The notes below the pieces were generated by a model that did no database searches, was not told the DNA's origin, and saw only the letters and a list, made by a program, of their open reading frames with translations. From JBDTVS01 sp040007095 (GTDB lineage: Bacteria; Acidobacteriota; Vicinamibacteria; Vicinamibacterales; CAVVIG01), in the NCBI GenBank assembly GCA_040007095.1, contig JBDTVS010000117.1:124001-188000 (forward strand): 64,000 nucleotides of DNA, written 5' to 3'. Both the position numbers and the translations under genes were made by a program. Below, in pieces: positions 6,766 through 15,426 of the stretch (position 1 is the first letter of the stretch; each line of letters opens with the position of its first letter).

Positions 6766-9009
6766 ATGCATATGCGGAAATACATCCTGGCGGCGGCGGT
6801 GATCGCGATGATCGGCGCGATCACATCGGCCCAAGGCCCATCCCAAGGTGGACGGCGGGTGGCCCTTGGCGATTGGCCCGAGGCGAGGGGCCCGAACGGC
6901 GATGGCGTCTCAAAAGAGACCGGTCTCGTCGAGAAGTGGGCGCTGAACGGTCAGAATTTTCTGTGGCGCGCCCCCTACGGCGGCCGGTCGGCGCCAATTG
7001 TGATGGGGAATCGCGTCTATGTGCAGAACCCGGCCGGGCGGGGGCCGGAGCTCCAGGAACGCGTCATGGCGCTCGATGCCGACAGCGGCAAGGTCGTGTG
7101 GGAGTACAAATTCAATGTCTTTCAAAGCGACGTGCCTCCGCACCGGATCGCCTGGGCCTCGCCGGCGGCCGACACCGACACGGGCAATATTTATGCATTG
7201 AGCGCGGGCGCGCAGGTGATCGCCCTGAGCAGGGACGGCAAACTGCTCTGGGACCGATCGATCGGCGAAGAGTATTCGGCGTTCACCACCCACGGCGGCC
7301 GCACGATGTCACCGATCGTCGACGGCAATCTCGTCATCGTCACCGCGGCGATCTCGAACTGGGGCACTGCGGCCAACCGATCGCATCGATTCGTGGCGCT
7401 CGACAAGCGGACCGGCGAGATTGTGTATCTCTCGAATCCCGGCGGCCGTCCCTACGACACGGCGTACGCGGCGCCGATGATCGCGACCATCAACGGCATG
7501 CGTCTGCTCATCGCCGGGCTGGGCGACGGCGGGATTCACGCGATCAAGCCGCAGACGGGTGAAAAAGTGTGGAGCTTCGTCGCGGCGAAGCGCGCCATCA
7601 ATACGGGCGTGGTCGTCAAGGGAACGTCGGTGATCGTCTCGCACGGCGACGAGAACCTCGACACCAACGAACTGGGCATGATCGCCGCCATCGACGGATC
7701 GCAGACCGGCGACATCAAGACGACGAAGTGGGCGAAGAAGGGCGACCAGTTCGGCTTTTCCTCGCCGGTTATCGACGGCGCCCGCGTGTATGAAATCGAG
7801 AACGGCTCGCGGCTCAAGGCGTACGACCTCGAGACCGGCCGGGAGCTCTGGCATCAGCCGCTCGGCACCCTGCAAAAGGCACCACTCGTGCTGGCGGACG
7901 GGAAACTGTACGTCGGCACTGAAAATGGCAAGTTCTTCATCGTGCGTCCGTCCGCGGATCGCGGCGAGGTGCTAAGCGAAGTGGCGCTGCCGGTGAGCAC
8001 CAACAGCGTGCAACAGGCCGAGGGCACGCCAGAGCCAATTCTGGCGGGCGCGGCGGTCTCCAGGGGCCGTGTCTTTTTCGTCTCGAGCGACGCGGTGTAC
8101 GCGATCGGACCCAGAACGCCGAAAGCCGTGACCGGCAACGCCGTCGATCAACCAGCGGAGGTGGGCGAGGGGGCGCCCACCTACCTGCAGGTATCGCCCA
8201 CCGAGCTGGTGCTCAAGCCCGGACAAACGGCGAAACTGCACGCCAGGCTCTTCGACGCCAAGGGACGGTTCCTGCGCGAGGACCCCGCGGCCGTCTGGTC
8301 ACTCCAAGGCCTGACCGGAACAGTGGACGCCGGGAACCTGACCGTCGCCGCCCAACCCCTGGAACAGGCCGGTCTAATCAAGGCGACGGCGGGCGGCCTG
8401 TCGGGTGAAGCCAGAGCGCGCGTAGTGCATCCGCTGCCCTGGACCGAGACGTTCGACACGTACGCCGACGCGGCCGTGCCGCCGGACTGGGTCAATGCGG
8501 TGGCGGGCAAATTCTCGGTCGTCACGCTCGACGGCCAGAAAGTACTCCAGAAGGCGCCGGACAACACGATCTTCAAGCGCGTGCGCGCGTTCATCGGTCC
8601 CGCGGACTGGTCGAATTACACGTTCGACGCCGACGTGCGGTCGAACACCAAGCGGCGGCAGATGGCCGACATCGGCATCACCGCCCAGCGCTATTCGCTG
8701 GTCCTGTATGGCAACTCGGAAGAATTGAAGCTCGAGCCATGGACACCCGAGGTGCAGCGCACCGTCACCGTGAAGTTCCCGTGGAAAGCCGACACCTGGT
8801 ACCACTTGAAGCTGCGTGTAGAGAACCTGCCGGACGGCAAGGTCAGGGCACGCGGGAAGGCCTGGCCGACCGCCGAGGCCGAGCCCGCGCAATGGGCCAT
8901 CGACAAGACGGACCCGATCGGCAACCAGAAGGGCGCGCCCGGATTCATCGCCGACGCCGAGTTCGGCGCGTATTTCGACAACCTCAAGCTGACGGCCAAC
9001 CAACCATGA
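6766..9009 (+). CDS. Exported PQQ-like propeller with Ig-like and lectin-like C-terminal domains
   Basis: 747 residues from ATG 6766 (GGGGAAGG lies about 10 nt upstream; a second ATG is at 6772). A signal peptide (YILAAAVIAMIGAITSA) precedes GDWPEARGPNGDGVSKETG, the usual start of the propeller, which fills about residues 35-470. Next comes a bacterial Ig-like stretch (about 480-570) with LQVSPTELVLKPGQTAKLHA. The last 170 residues resemble a DUF1080/LamG-type jelly roll (WTETFDTYADAAVPPDW, ADWSNYTFDADVR, ADTWYHLKLRVENLPDG, YFDNLKL). The protein is therefore a multi-domain exported or cell-surface protein, possibly carbohydrate binding; that last point is inference. It opens a three-gene operon: its stop overlaps the next ATG. 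Confidence 0.85.
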   Translation: MHMRKYILAAAVIAMIGAITSAQGPSQGGRRVALGDWPEARGPNGDGVSKETGLVEKWALNGQNFLWRAPYGGRSAPIVMGNRVYVQNPAGRGPELQERVMALDADSGKVVWEYKFNVFQSDVPPHRIAWASPAADTDTGNIYALSAGAQVIALSRDGKLLWDRSIGEEYSAFTTHGGRTMSPIVDGNLVIVTAAISNWGTAANRSHRFVALDKRTGEIVYLSNPGGRPYDTAYAAPMIATINGMRLLIAGLGDGGIHAIKPQTGEKVWSFVAAKRAINTGVVVKGTSVIVSHGDENLDTNELGMIAAIDGSQTGDIKTTKWAKKGDQFGFSSPVIDGARVYEIENGSRLKAYDLETGRELWHQPLGTLQKAPLVLADGKLYVGTENGKFFIVRPSADRGEVLSEVALPVSTNSVQQAEGTPEPILAGAAVSRGRVFFVSSDAVYAIGPRTPKAVTGNAVDQPAEVGEGAPTYLQVSPTELVLKPGQTAKLHARLFDAKGRFLREDPAAVWSLQGLTGTVDAGNLTVAAQPLEQAGLIKATAGGLSGEARARVVHPLPWTETFDTYADAAVPPDWVNAVAGKFSVVTLDGQKVLQKAPDNTIFKRVRAFIGPADWSNYTFDADVRSNTKRRQMADIGITAQRYSLVLYGNSEELKLEPWTPEVQRTVTVKFPWKADTWYHLKLRVENLPDGKVRARGKAWPTAEAEPAQWAIDKTDPIGNQKGAPGFIADAEFGAYFDNLKLTANQP

Positions 9010-10445
9010 GAAATTTCCTGTGCGCAGCGTCGCTGGTTCTGACAGCCGCCGCCTCGGCGACTCTCGTCGCGTCCGATCCCGGCAGCGGCGACTGGCCAAT
9101 GTGGGGCGGTACCCCCGATCGCAACATGGTGTCGAACATGAAGGGGCTGCCGACCCAGTGGGACATCAAGACGAAGAAAAACGTGAAATGGGCCGCCGAC
9201 CTCGGATCGCAAAGCTACGGCAACATCGTCGTCTCCGGCGGCGTGGTGCTGATCGGCACCAACAACGAGAACCTGCGCGATCCGAAGCAGCCGGGTGATC
9301 GCGGCGTGCTGATGGCGTTCCGCGAGTCGAACGGGGAGTTCCTCTGGCAGCACACCCACGAGAAGCTGGCGTCAGGCCGGGCCAACGACTGGCCGTATCA
9401 GGGCGTGGCCTCGTCACCGCTGGTCGAAGGCAACCGCGTCTACTACGTCAGCAACCGCGGCGTCCTGTGGTGCGTCGACCTGAACGGCTTCCGCGACGGG
9501 AAGAACGAGGGCCCCATCACCGACGAGAAGCTGACCGGCATGCAGGACGCCGACTTGATCTGGTCCTTCGACATGATGGAGGAGGTCGGCGCGTATCCGC
9601 ACAACATGTCGAACTCGTCGCCGGTCATCCTGGGCGATCTGGTCTACGTCAGCACCTCGAACGGACAGGACGAAAGTCACGTCCACATTCCGTCGCCGAA
9701 GGCGCCGACCATCATCGCCGTGAACAAGAACACCGGCAAGCTCGTGTGGGAAGACAACTCGGTCCAGGATCGCATTCTTCACGGTCAGTGGTCGACGCCG
9801 TCAGTCGGCAAGATCGGCGGCGTGGATCAAGTGGTGAGCGCGCAGGGTGACGGCTGGGTGCGCGGATACGAGACGCTGACCGGCAAGAAGCTCTGGGAGT
9901 TCGATACCAATCCGAAGGATTCGGTGTGGCCCAAGACCCGGAACGAGACCATCGGCACACCGGTCATCTACGAAGACAAGGTCTACATCGCCAACGGTCA
10001 GGACCCGGAGCACGGCGAGGGGGTCGGCCACCTCTACGCGATCGACGCCACCAAGCGCGGCGACATCACCCAGACCGGCCGCGTATGGCAATACGACAAG
10101 ATCCGGCGTTCGATCTCGACGGCGTCCATCGCCGACGGCCTGCTGTATATCCCGGACTTCAGCGGCTTCCTGCACTGTCTCGATGCCAAGACCGGGCAGG
10201 AGTACTGGACGCACGACACGTTTGCGGCAGTCTGGGCATCGACGCTCGTGGTCGACGGCCATGTGTATCTGGGCGACGAGGATGGCGACGTCGTCGTGAT
10301 GCAGGCGGGCAAGGAAAAGAAGGTGATCGCCGAGATGAACATGGGCAGCGCCGTCTATGCGACACCGGTCCCGGCGCATGGCACCCTGTTCATGAACAAC
10401 CGGAATCAGTTGTTCGCGCTCGCCAACGGCGCCGGCACGAAATGA
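9006..10445 (+). CDS. Exported PQQ-like beta-propeller protein
   Basis: 479 residues. The start ATG overlaps the previous stop (ATGA, 9006-9009), so translation is likely coupled. The signal peptide is MRNFLCAASLVLTAAASA. The mature part begins with GDWPMWGGTPDRNMVS, a variant of the family entry motif. The propeller carries longer loops than the paralogues, for example ANDWPYQGVASSPLVEGNR and the aspartate- and histidine-rich insert NGQDESHVHIPSPK. The blade signatures AVNKNTGKLVW, GYETLTGKKLWEF and CLDAKTGQEYW are clear. This subtype is common next to other propeller genes in Acidobacteriota. Export is likely and function is unknown. It ends in a second ATGA overlap with the next gene. Confidence 0.87.
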   Translation: MRNFLCAASLVLTAAASATLVASDPGSGDWPMWGGTPDRNMVSNMKGLPTQWDIKTKKNVKWAADLGSQSYGNIVVSGGVVLIGTNNENLRDPKQPGDRGVLMAFRESNGEFLWQHTHEKLASGRANDWPYQGVASSPLVEGNRVYYVSNRGVLWCVDLNGFRDGKNEGPITDEKLTGMQDADLIWSFDMMEEVGAYPHNMSNSSPVILGDLVYVSTSNGQDESHVHIPSPKAPTIIAVNKNTGKLVWEDNSVQDRILHGQWSTPSVGKIGGVDQVVSAQGDGWVRGYETLTGKKLWEFDTNPKDSVWPKTRNETIGTPVIYEDKVYIANGQDPEHGEGVGHLYAIDATKRGDITQTGRVWQYDKIRRSISTASIADGLLYIPDFSGFLHCLDAKTGQEYWTHDTFAAVWASTLVVDGHVYLGDEDGDVVVMQAGKEKKVIAEMNMGSAVYATPVPAHGTLFMNNRNQLFALANGAGTK

Positions 10446-11710
10446 TGGAAGACGCTTCACCACCGAGGACACCGGGCCCACCGAGTGTTGTCATTGTCAG
10501 GAGCTCAGGTCGTGTGAAGAAAACGACGTTCAACGCAGAGTCCGCGGAGTCCGGTGAGAGAAAGCCGCCTACGTCTCTGCGTGCCTTGCGTCAAAACGTC
10601 GGGGTTCTCCGCAATCTCTTGGTGATCTCGGTGATCTCGGTGGTTGGTAGTGTCGTCGGCGCCCAGACGCCGTCGGACAATTGGTCACAGTTCAGAGGCG
10701 GCCCGCGGCTCACCGGCATCGCGACGACCGCGCCGCCGGCTCAGCCGGCAGTGCGATGGACCTACGAGGCGGGCGAAGCGCTCGACTCCTCCCCCGCCAT
10801 TGCCGACGGGACGGTGTACGTGACCACGTCGAACGGCGACCTGGTCGCCATCGACCTCGAATCCGGCAAGCTGCGCTGGAAATACGCCAGTGGTGGTCTG
10901 ATCGGCGAATCGTCGCCGGCGGTCGGCGGCGGACTGGTGTTCTTCGGAGACCTCAGCGGCACGGTCCACGCCGTCAGCGTCGCCGACGGCACCCGGCGGT
11001 GGACCTTCAAGACCGGCGGCGAGGTGAAATCGTCGCCGACCCTTGCCGGCGATCTGCTGCTGATTGGCTCCTACGATACCCACCTGTATGCGCTCGACAG
11101 CCGCACCGGCAAAGTCCGCTGGAAGCTGCAGACCGACGGTCCGGTCCACGCCACGCCCGCCGTCCACGGCGACGTCGTGTACATCACCGGCTGCGACGAA
11201 CGGCTCCGCGGATTGCGGTTATCGACCGGCGCCGTGCTCTTCACGATCATCACCGGCGCGTACACGGGTGCGTCTCCACTGGTCAGCGGCGACTGGGCGT
11301 ACTTCGGCACGTTCAACTACGAAGTGCTCGGCGTGGATCTGAAGGCGAAGAAGATCGCGTGGCGGTACCGCAATCCGAATCGCGAGTTTCCGTTCTACTC
11401 CTCGGCGGCCCTGGTGGACGGACGCGTCGTCGTCGGCGGGCGCGACAAGAGCGTGCACGCCATCGTCGCTGCGACCGGGAAGCCGGCGTGGACCTTCGTG
11501 ACGAAGGCACGGGTTGATTCGTCGCCGGCCGTTGCCGGCGGCCGCGTCTACATCGGATCGAGCGACGGCCATTTATACGGTCTTGATGTGAAGACCGGCG
11601 ACAAGCAGTGGGACTTCGACGCCGGCGCCGGCATCACGAGCTCGCCGGCGATCGCGGCGGGCCGGATCGTCGTCGGCACACAGGACGGACGAGTGTACTG
11701 TTTCGGGTAG
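10442..11710 (+). CDS. Exported PQQ-like propeller with a repeat-encoded N-terminus
   Basis: A frame of 422 residues whose first ATG (10442) overlaps the previous stop. Residues 1-68 are encoded by the Family A repeat at 10456-10647. From about residue 59 the translation is LRNLLVISVISVVGSVVGAQ, which has the form of a signal peptide (one Arg, hydrophobic core, small residues before AQT). The mature propeller then starts NWSQFRGGPRLTG and has seven short, very regular blades (AIDLESGKLRW, AVSVADGTRRW, ALDSRTGKVRW, GLDVKTGDKQW). A shorter start (GTG 10514, or a TTG/GTG just before the hydrophobic run) is equally possible. Whichever start is used, the export signal comes from repeat DNA. Cytosolic location would be unusual for this family. 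Confidence 0.8.
   Translation: MMEDASPPRTPGPPSVVIVRSSGRVKKTTFNAESAESGERKPPTSLRALRQNVGVLRNLLVISVISVVGSVVGAQTPSDNWSQFRGGPRLTGIATTAPPAQPAVRWTYEAGEALDSSPAIADGTVYVTTSNGDLVAIDLESGKLRWKYASGGLIGESSPAVGGGLVFFGDLSGTVHAVSVADGTRRWTFKTGGEVKSSPTLAGDLLLIGSYDTHLYALDSRTGKVRWKLQTDGPVHATPAVHGDVVYITGCDERLRGLRLSTGAVLFTIITGAYTGASPLVSGDWAYFGTFNYEVLGVDLKAKKIAWRYRNPNREFPFYSSAALVDGRVVVGGRDKSVHAIVAATGKPAWTFVTKARVDSSPAVAGGRVYIGSSDGHLYGLDVKTGDKQWDFDAGAGITSSPAIAAGRIVVGTQDGRVYCFG
10456..10647. repeat. Nested Family A double hairpin inside an operon
   Basis: Outer arms: 10456-10485 (CACCACCGAGGACACCGGG...) and 10615-10647 (...GTGATCTCGGTGATCTCGG). Inner arms: 10530-10557 (CAACGCAGAGTCCGCGGAG) and 10571-10600 (ACGTCTCTGCGTGCCTTGCG). 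One element of the CGCAGAG type thus sits inside one of the CACCGAG type. The whole stretch is open in the frame of the downstream propeller gene. Confidence 0.75.
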
Positions 11711-11953
11711 CAACCGTCAGCCGCCAGACAACCCGGCGAGCCCCACCGAACACGTCGTCGAGCAATACATCCCGAGGGGGAGCCAAGCGTCGGAGCGGCG
11801 ACCGCGCTGCACGACGCGCTGCACGACGCGTGCATGATTGCGCTGTGGCCGAAACCCTGACACGACGCCCGGAAGACGGCCTAGCTGGACCGACTACGGG
11901 CACCAGCGCGCGCAGGAATGCCCAGCCCGGCGCTCTCTTGATATAGTTTGAAC
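11711..11953. other. Intergenic region with a short tandem repeat
   Basis: No gene is seen in these 243 bp. There is a 12-bp direct tandem repeat (GCGCTGCACGAC at 11804-11815 and 11816-11827) and, at the right end, the promoter candidate for the radical SAM gene. Confidence 0.5.
11942..11947 (+). promoter_or_regulatory. -10-like hexamer for a leaderless GTG start
   Basis: TATAGT ends 6 nt before GTG 11954. No convincing -35 box and no Shine-Dalgarno site are seen. The same arrangement occurs at 3076-3088 and 58105-58117. Confidence 0.4.
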
Positions 11954-13297
11954 GTGACACCCAAGAGCGAGCCTGCACGTGCGGCCGTTGCCGAGCCGAC
12001 GGAGGTCGGGAGTTATTTCGTCGCCACCTACCCGCCCTTCTCTGTCTGGTCGCACGGCGCGGTTGCCGCCGACGCGAAACCGGCGCTCGCTTCCCCACCC
12101 GCTCCTGACGTCCCCCTCGGCGTGTATCTGCACATTCCGTTCTGCCGCAAGCGATGTCACTTCTGCTACTTCAGGGTGTACACCGACAAGAACGCGAGCG
12201 AGGTCAATCAGTACCTCGACGTGCTGGCGCGCGAGTTCGAGTTGTACGGCGAGCTTCCGGCGATTGCTGGCAGGCCGCTGAACTTTGTCTACTTCGGCGG
12301 CGGCACGCCGTCGTTTCTGTCGACCCAGCAACTCCAACGGCTGGTCAAGCGCCTGGGGGCAGTAGCGGCCTGGAACAAGGCCGAAGAGATTACGTTCGAG
12401 TGCGAGCCGGGCACGCTGACCGAGAGCAAGCTGGCGGTCATCCGGCGTCTGGGCGTCACCCGCCTGAGCCTTGGCGTGGAAAACTTCGACGACCGCATTC
12501 TCGAGCTGAACGGACGCGCGCATCGGTCGCCGGAAATCGTCCAAGCGTATCGACATGCGCGGGCGCTCGAGTTTGCGCAGATCAACATCGACCTGATTGC
12601 CGGCATGGTCGGCGAAACCGAGGCCAACTGGCGCGCCTGCATCGAGAAGACGCTCGAGCTCGATCCCGACAGCGTCACCATCTACCAGATGGAGCTGCCC
12701 TTCAACACCACCATCAGCAAGAACCTGCTGAAGAAAACCGATCAGTTCACCGAGCCAATCGCCAACTGGTCGACGAAGCGGCGATGGGTCGGAGAGGCGT
12801 TCGCGGTGCTGGAGGAGGCTGGGTATCACCTGCGGAGCGCCTACACCGCCGTCAAGGATCCGGCGCGCACGAAATTCATCTACACCGATCGCCTGTGGCA
12901 GGGTGCCGACATGGCGGGCCTCGGCGTCGCCTCGTTCGGCCACGTCAACGGCGTGCACATGCAGAACCTCGACACCTGGGAAACCTACAGCGAGGCCATC
13001 GAGCGGGGCGAGATTCCGTTGAGCCGGGCATACCGGCCGACCGAGCAAGAGCGTCTGATCCGCGAACTGGTGCTGCAGCTCAAGCTCGGCTCGATCCGTC
13101 CTCAGTACTTTCGCGATAAGTATCGCGTCAACATCCTGGAGCGATTCAGCGATCAGTTCGCGTCGCTCGCGGCCGAGGGCGAGCTGATCCAGGCCGATGA
13201 TGCCGGAGTGGTGCTCTCCCGGCACGGTCTGCTGCAAATCGATTCGCTGCTGCCGCGGTTTTTCCTGCCCCAGCACACGGGGATCCGCTACACCTGA
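11954..13297 (+). CDS. Radical SAM protein, HemN-like (coproporphyrinogen dehydrogenase family)
   Basis: 447 residues from GTG 11954 (an in-frame TTG is at 11948). The radical SAM cluster motif CRKRCHFC lies at residues 64-71 in the HemN form C-x3-C-x2-C, inside GVYLHIPFCRKRCHFCYF. It is followed by FVYFGGGTPSFLS, ITFECEPGTL and RLSLGVENFDD, all typical of HemN/HemW proteins, and a C-terminal HemN domain of winged-helix type (about residues 355-447). The N-terminus SYFVATYPPFSVW is not in classical HemN or HemW. Together with the neighbours (thioesterase, acyl-CoA ligase, halogenase-like flavoprotein) it points to a biosynthetic role rather than haem synthesis. HemN-like enzymes also act as methylases and cyclopropanases in natural product pathways. 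The exact reaction is unknown. Confidence 0.85.
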   Translation: MTPKSEPARAAVAEPTEVGSYFVATYPPFSVWSHGAVAADAKPALASPPAPDVPLGVYLHIPFCRKRCHFCYFRVYTDKNASEVNQYLDVLAREFELYGELPAIAGRPLNFVYFGGGTPSFLSTQQLQRLVKRLGAVAAWNKAEEITFECEPGTLTESKLAVIRRLGVTRLSLGVENFDDRILELNGRAHRSPEIVQAYRHARALEFAQINIDLIAGMVGETEANWRACIEKTLELDPDSVTIYQMELPFNTTISKNLLKKTDQFTEPIANWSTKRRWVGEAFAVLEEAGYHLRSAYTAVKDPARTKFIYTDRLWQGADMAGLGVASFGHVNGVHMQNLDTWETYSEAIERGEIPLSRAYRPTEQERLIRELVLQLKLGSIRPQYFRDKYRVNILERFSDQFASLAAEGELIQADDAGVVLSRHGLLQIDSLLPRFFLPQHTGIRYT

Positions 13298-13440
13298 GCC
13301 GTCGGCCTGAATCTGTCGACGCACGCTCCTGATAGAACCATCAGACGTCAGTGCTCATGACAAAAACGAACGCTGTTGTTTCCCGATCAAAGAACGGCTT
13401 GGTGGCGACCGCGTTGTCGACACTGTTCTAACTGATCGCC

Positions 13441-14001
13441 ATGCCCTGCGAATACCGCTTCAGACGGCGCGTCAACTTCTACGAGACCGATGCCGCCGGG
13501 CTCGTGCACTTCAGTTGCTATTTCCGCTATATGGAGGAAGCCGAACACGCACTCTGGCGCGAGGCGGGCCTGAGCATCCACCCGCCCGGCGCCGAGATCG
13601 GATTTCCGCGCGTGTCGACGTCGTTCGAATTTCATAGCGCGCTGCGCTTCGAGCAGGAGTTCGACGTCCACCTCCGCGTCACGGCGATGACGAAGAGGTC
13701 GATCCGCTACACGTGCGCGCTCACCGATGGGGACACGAAAATCGCCACCGGCACGTTGGTGATTGTGTGCGTGCGGCGCCGGGCGAACGGGGTCTTGACG
13801 GCGACCGAGATTCCACCCGAGATTGCGGCGCGCATTCAAGTAGCACCCGACGTCTCGGGAGGTCAGGAAGCGATTCAGCCGTCGGCGCCGGCGCCGGCAT
13901 CGACGGCGAGCGGGATCGAGCGGTCCCAGGACGCAGAGCCGCCTGAGGCCCTCGAAGGGCGCCCGCCGTTCGGGCACGACATCCAGGCGCCAGGCCGGTG
14001 A
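13441..14001 (+). CDS. Acyl-CoA thioesterase (4HBT hotdog) with C-terminal extension
   Basis: 186 residues. The hotdog domain (about 1-130) has the 4-hydroxybenzoyl-CoA thioesterase/YbgC active-site pattern YETDAAGLVHFSCYFRYMEEAE, with D17 as the probable catalytic residue and H23 nearby. FEFHSALRFEQEFDVHLRV forms the next strands. YbgC-type enzymes are about 130-140 residues. The last 50 residues here, rich in Pro, Ala and Glu (QPSAPAPASTASG), are an unusual tail that could be a linker or disordered. The stop overlaps the start of the next gene (GTGA), which implies translational coupling with the acyl-CoA ligase. It probably releases or edits the acyl group that the ligase activates. Substrate unknown. 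Confidence 0.85.
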   Translation: MPCEYRFRRRVNFYETDAAGLVHFSCYFRYMEEAEHALWREAGLSIHPPGAEIGFPRVSTSFEFHSALRFEQEFDVHLRVTAMTKRSIRYTCALTDGDTKIATGTLVIVCVRRRANGVLTATEIPPEIAARIQVAPDVSGGQEAIQPSAPAPASTASGIERSQDAEPPEALEGRPPFGHDIQAPGR

Positions 14002-15308
14002 TCGCGCCAACCAGCGTTCCCGCAGAGGAATGCGACGATCGAGAGGCGATAGCCGCGCGCCAGAGCGATCGACTCGCACGTCTGCTGACGGCGATCGACG
14101 GCCGAAATGCGTTCTACACGAACAAACTGAGCTTGGCGGTTATTCGCGGGGCCGGTCTGCGGTGTCCGGACGATCTCGCGCAGCTGCCGGTCACGACCAA
14201 GATCGAGCTCGGCGAGGATCAGGAAGCTCATCCTCCGTGGGGCACCGCGCTCGGCGAGGCGCTCGACCGGTATACGCGGTTTACCCAGACCTCATCGACC
14301 ACCGGGCATCCGTTGAAGTGGCTGGACACCAACGAGAGCTGGCAATGGATGCTCGAGTGCTGGAAGGCGGTCTATCGCGCCGCCAGGGTCGGACGCGGCG
14401 ACCGGATCTTCTTCGCCTTCTCGTTCGGGCCGTTCCTGGGCTTCTGGACCGCATTCGACGCCGCCTGGCAGATCGGCGCGCATGCCATCCCCGCCGGCGG
14501 GATGTCGAGCCAGCAACGTCTGGCGATGATCGACGCCGTCGCCCCGACGGTCGTCTGCTGCACGCCGACCTATGCGCTCCGCCTGGCCGAAGTCGATAGC
14601 GAACGAGCGGCCGGCCGACGGCCGCTGGTAGACAGCACCGTCCGCGCGGTCATCGTCGCGGGCGAGCCCGGCGGCGGCATTCCGGCCACACGCGATCGCA
14701 TCGAGCGCGCCTGGGGGGCGCGCGTGTTCGATCAGCACGGGCTCACCGAAGTCGGGCCCGTCAGCTTCGAGTGCTTCGAGCAACCCGGAGCCCTGCACGT
14801 GAACGAGAACGAGTTCATCTGCGAAGTGGTCGATCCCGGCACGCTCGAAGCGGTCGACGACGGCCATCCGGGCGAGCTCCTGCTCACGAATCTCGGCCGG
14901 ACCGGCAGCCCGGTCATCCGTTATCGCACCGGCGACGTCGTCGTCCGGCGATCGGAGCGGTGCGCGTGCGGCCGGACGTTCGCCAGGCTCGAGGGGGGCA
15001 TCATCGCGCGCACCGACGACATGGTGAACATCCGCGGCGTCAACGTCTATCCCGCGGCCATCGAGTCGGTCCTTCGCGGCTTCGAAGAGGTCGTCGAGTT
15101 CCGCTCGACCGTGTCGCGCACGGGCGCCCTGCGGTCGCTGGCTCTCGAGGTGGAACTGACGACGGCCAGTGATCCGCGCTCGATCACGACCCGGATCACG
15201 CAGAGGCTTCGCGATGCACTCGACTTGACCGTGCCCATCCAGGTCGTGGCGCCCGCCACGCTGCCGCGTTTCGAAATGAAGGCCCGAAGGTTTGTAGTGG
15301 AACGATGA
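13998..15308 (+). CDS. AMP-dependent acyl-CoA ligase, PaaK-like
   Basis: 436 residues, GTG start inside a GTGA overlap. It is an ANL-superfamily adenylating enzyme of the phenylacetate-CoA ligase type. The nucleotide loop is TSSTTGHPL (98-106), the mid motif is FDQHGLTEVGP (about 246), YRTGD lies around 310, the hinge region is GIIARTDDMVNIRGVNVYP, and the C-terminal small domain ends with LPRFEMKARRFV, which contains the Lys expected for thioester formation. A CACG sequence before the hinge (RCACGRTF) matches the metal-binding cysteines seen in many PaaK-like proteins. The likely substrate is an aryl or short carboxylic acid. It is placed between a thioesterase and a halogenase-like flavoprotein, which suggests activation of an acid for tailoring. 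Confidence 0.88.
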   Translation: MIAPTSVPAEECDDREAIAARQSDRLARLLTAIDGRNAFYTNKLSLAVIRGAGLRCPDDLAQLPVTTKIELGEDQEAHPPWGTALGEALDRYTRFTQTSSTTGHPLKWLDTNESWQWMLECWKAVYRAARVGRGDRIFFAFSFGPFLGFWTAFDAAWQIGAHAIPAGGMSSQQRLAMIDAVAPTVVCCTPTYALRLAEVDSERAAGRRPLVDSTVRAVIVAGEPGGGIPATRDRIERAWGARVFDQHGLTEVGPVSFECFEQPGALHVNENEFICEVVDPGTLEAVDDGHPGELLLTNLGRTGSPVIRYRTGDVVVRRSERCACGRTFARLEGGIIARTDDMVNIRGVNVYPAAIESVLRGFEEVVEFRSTVSRTGALRSLALEVELTTASDPRSITTRITQRLRDALDLTVPIQVVAPATLPRFEMKARRFVVER

Positions 15309-15315
15309 CGCTCTC

Positions 15316-15375
15316 ACTTCATGGGGTGATCTGGCAATGGGGTGATGGGGTGAAGTAGTGATGGCGTGATGGGCT
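15316..15375. repeat. ATGGGGTGATGG-type repeat
   Basis: Imperfect repetition of TGATGGGG, CAATGGGG and TGATGGCG units between the ligase and the flavoprotein gene. The same motif with both arms occurs at 53221-53335. Here only the purine-rich arm is present. Confidence 0.55.
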
Positions 15376-15426
15376 CCATGCGACTTCTTGATCATTCGAG
15401 CGTCCAATCGGTGAGGGTATCAGGAT

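Noticed and set aside
1543..11710. Reading the propeller proteins as PQQ alcohol dehydrogenases
   Set aside because: They are too short, and no Ca-site Asp/Glu set or adjacent-Cys disulfide of quinoprotein dehydrogenases is visible. Only the blade motif is shared.
11954..13297. Radical SAM gene as a haem-synthesis hemN
   Set aside because: The neighbours are biosynthetic and the N-terminus differs. No other haem gene is nearby.
11894..13324. 476-aa minus-strand frame over the radical SAM gene
   Set aside because: Antisense shadow of a gene with an intact C-x3-C-x2-C motif. No recognisable content of its own.
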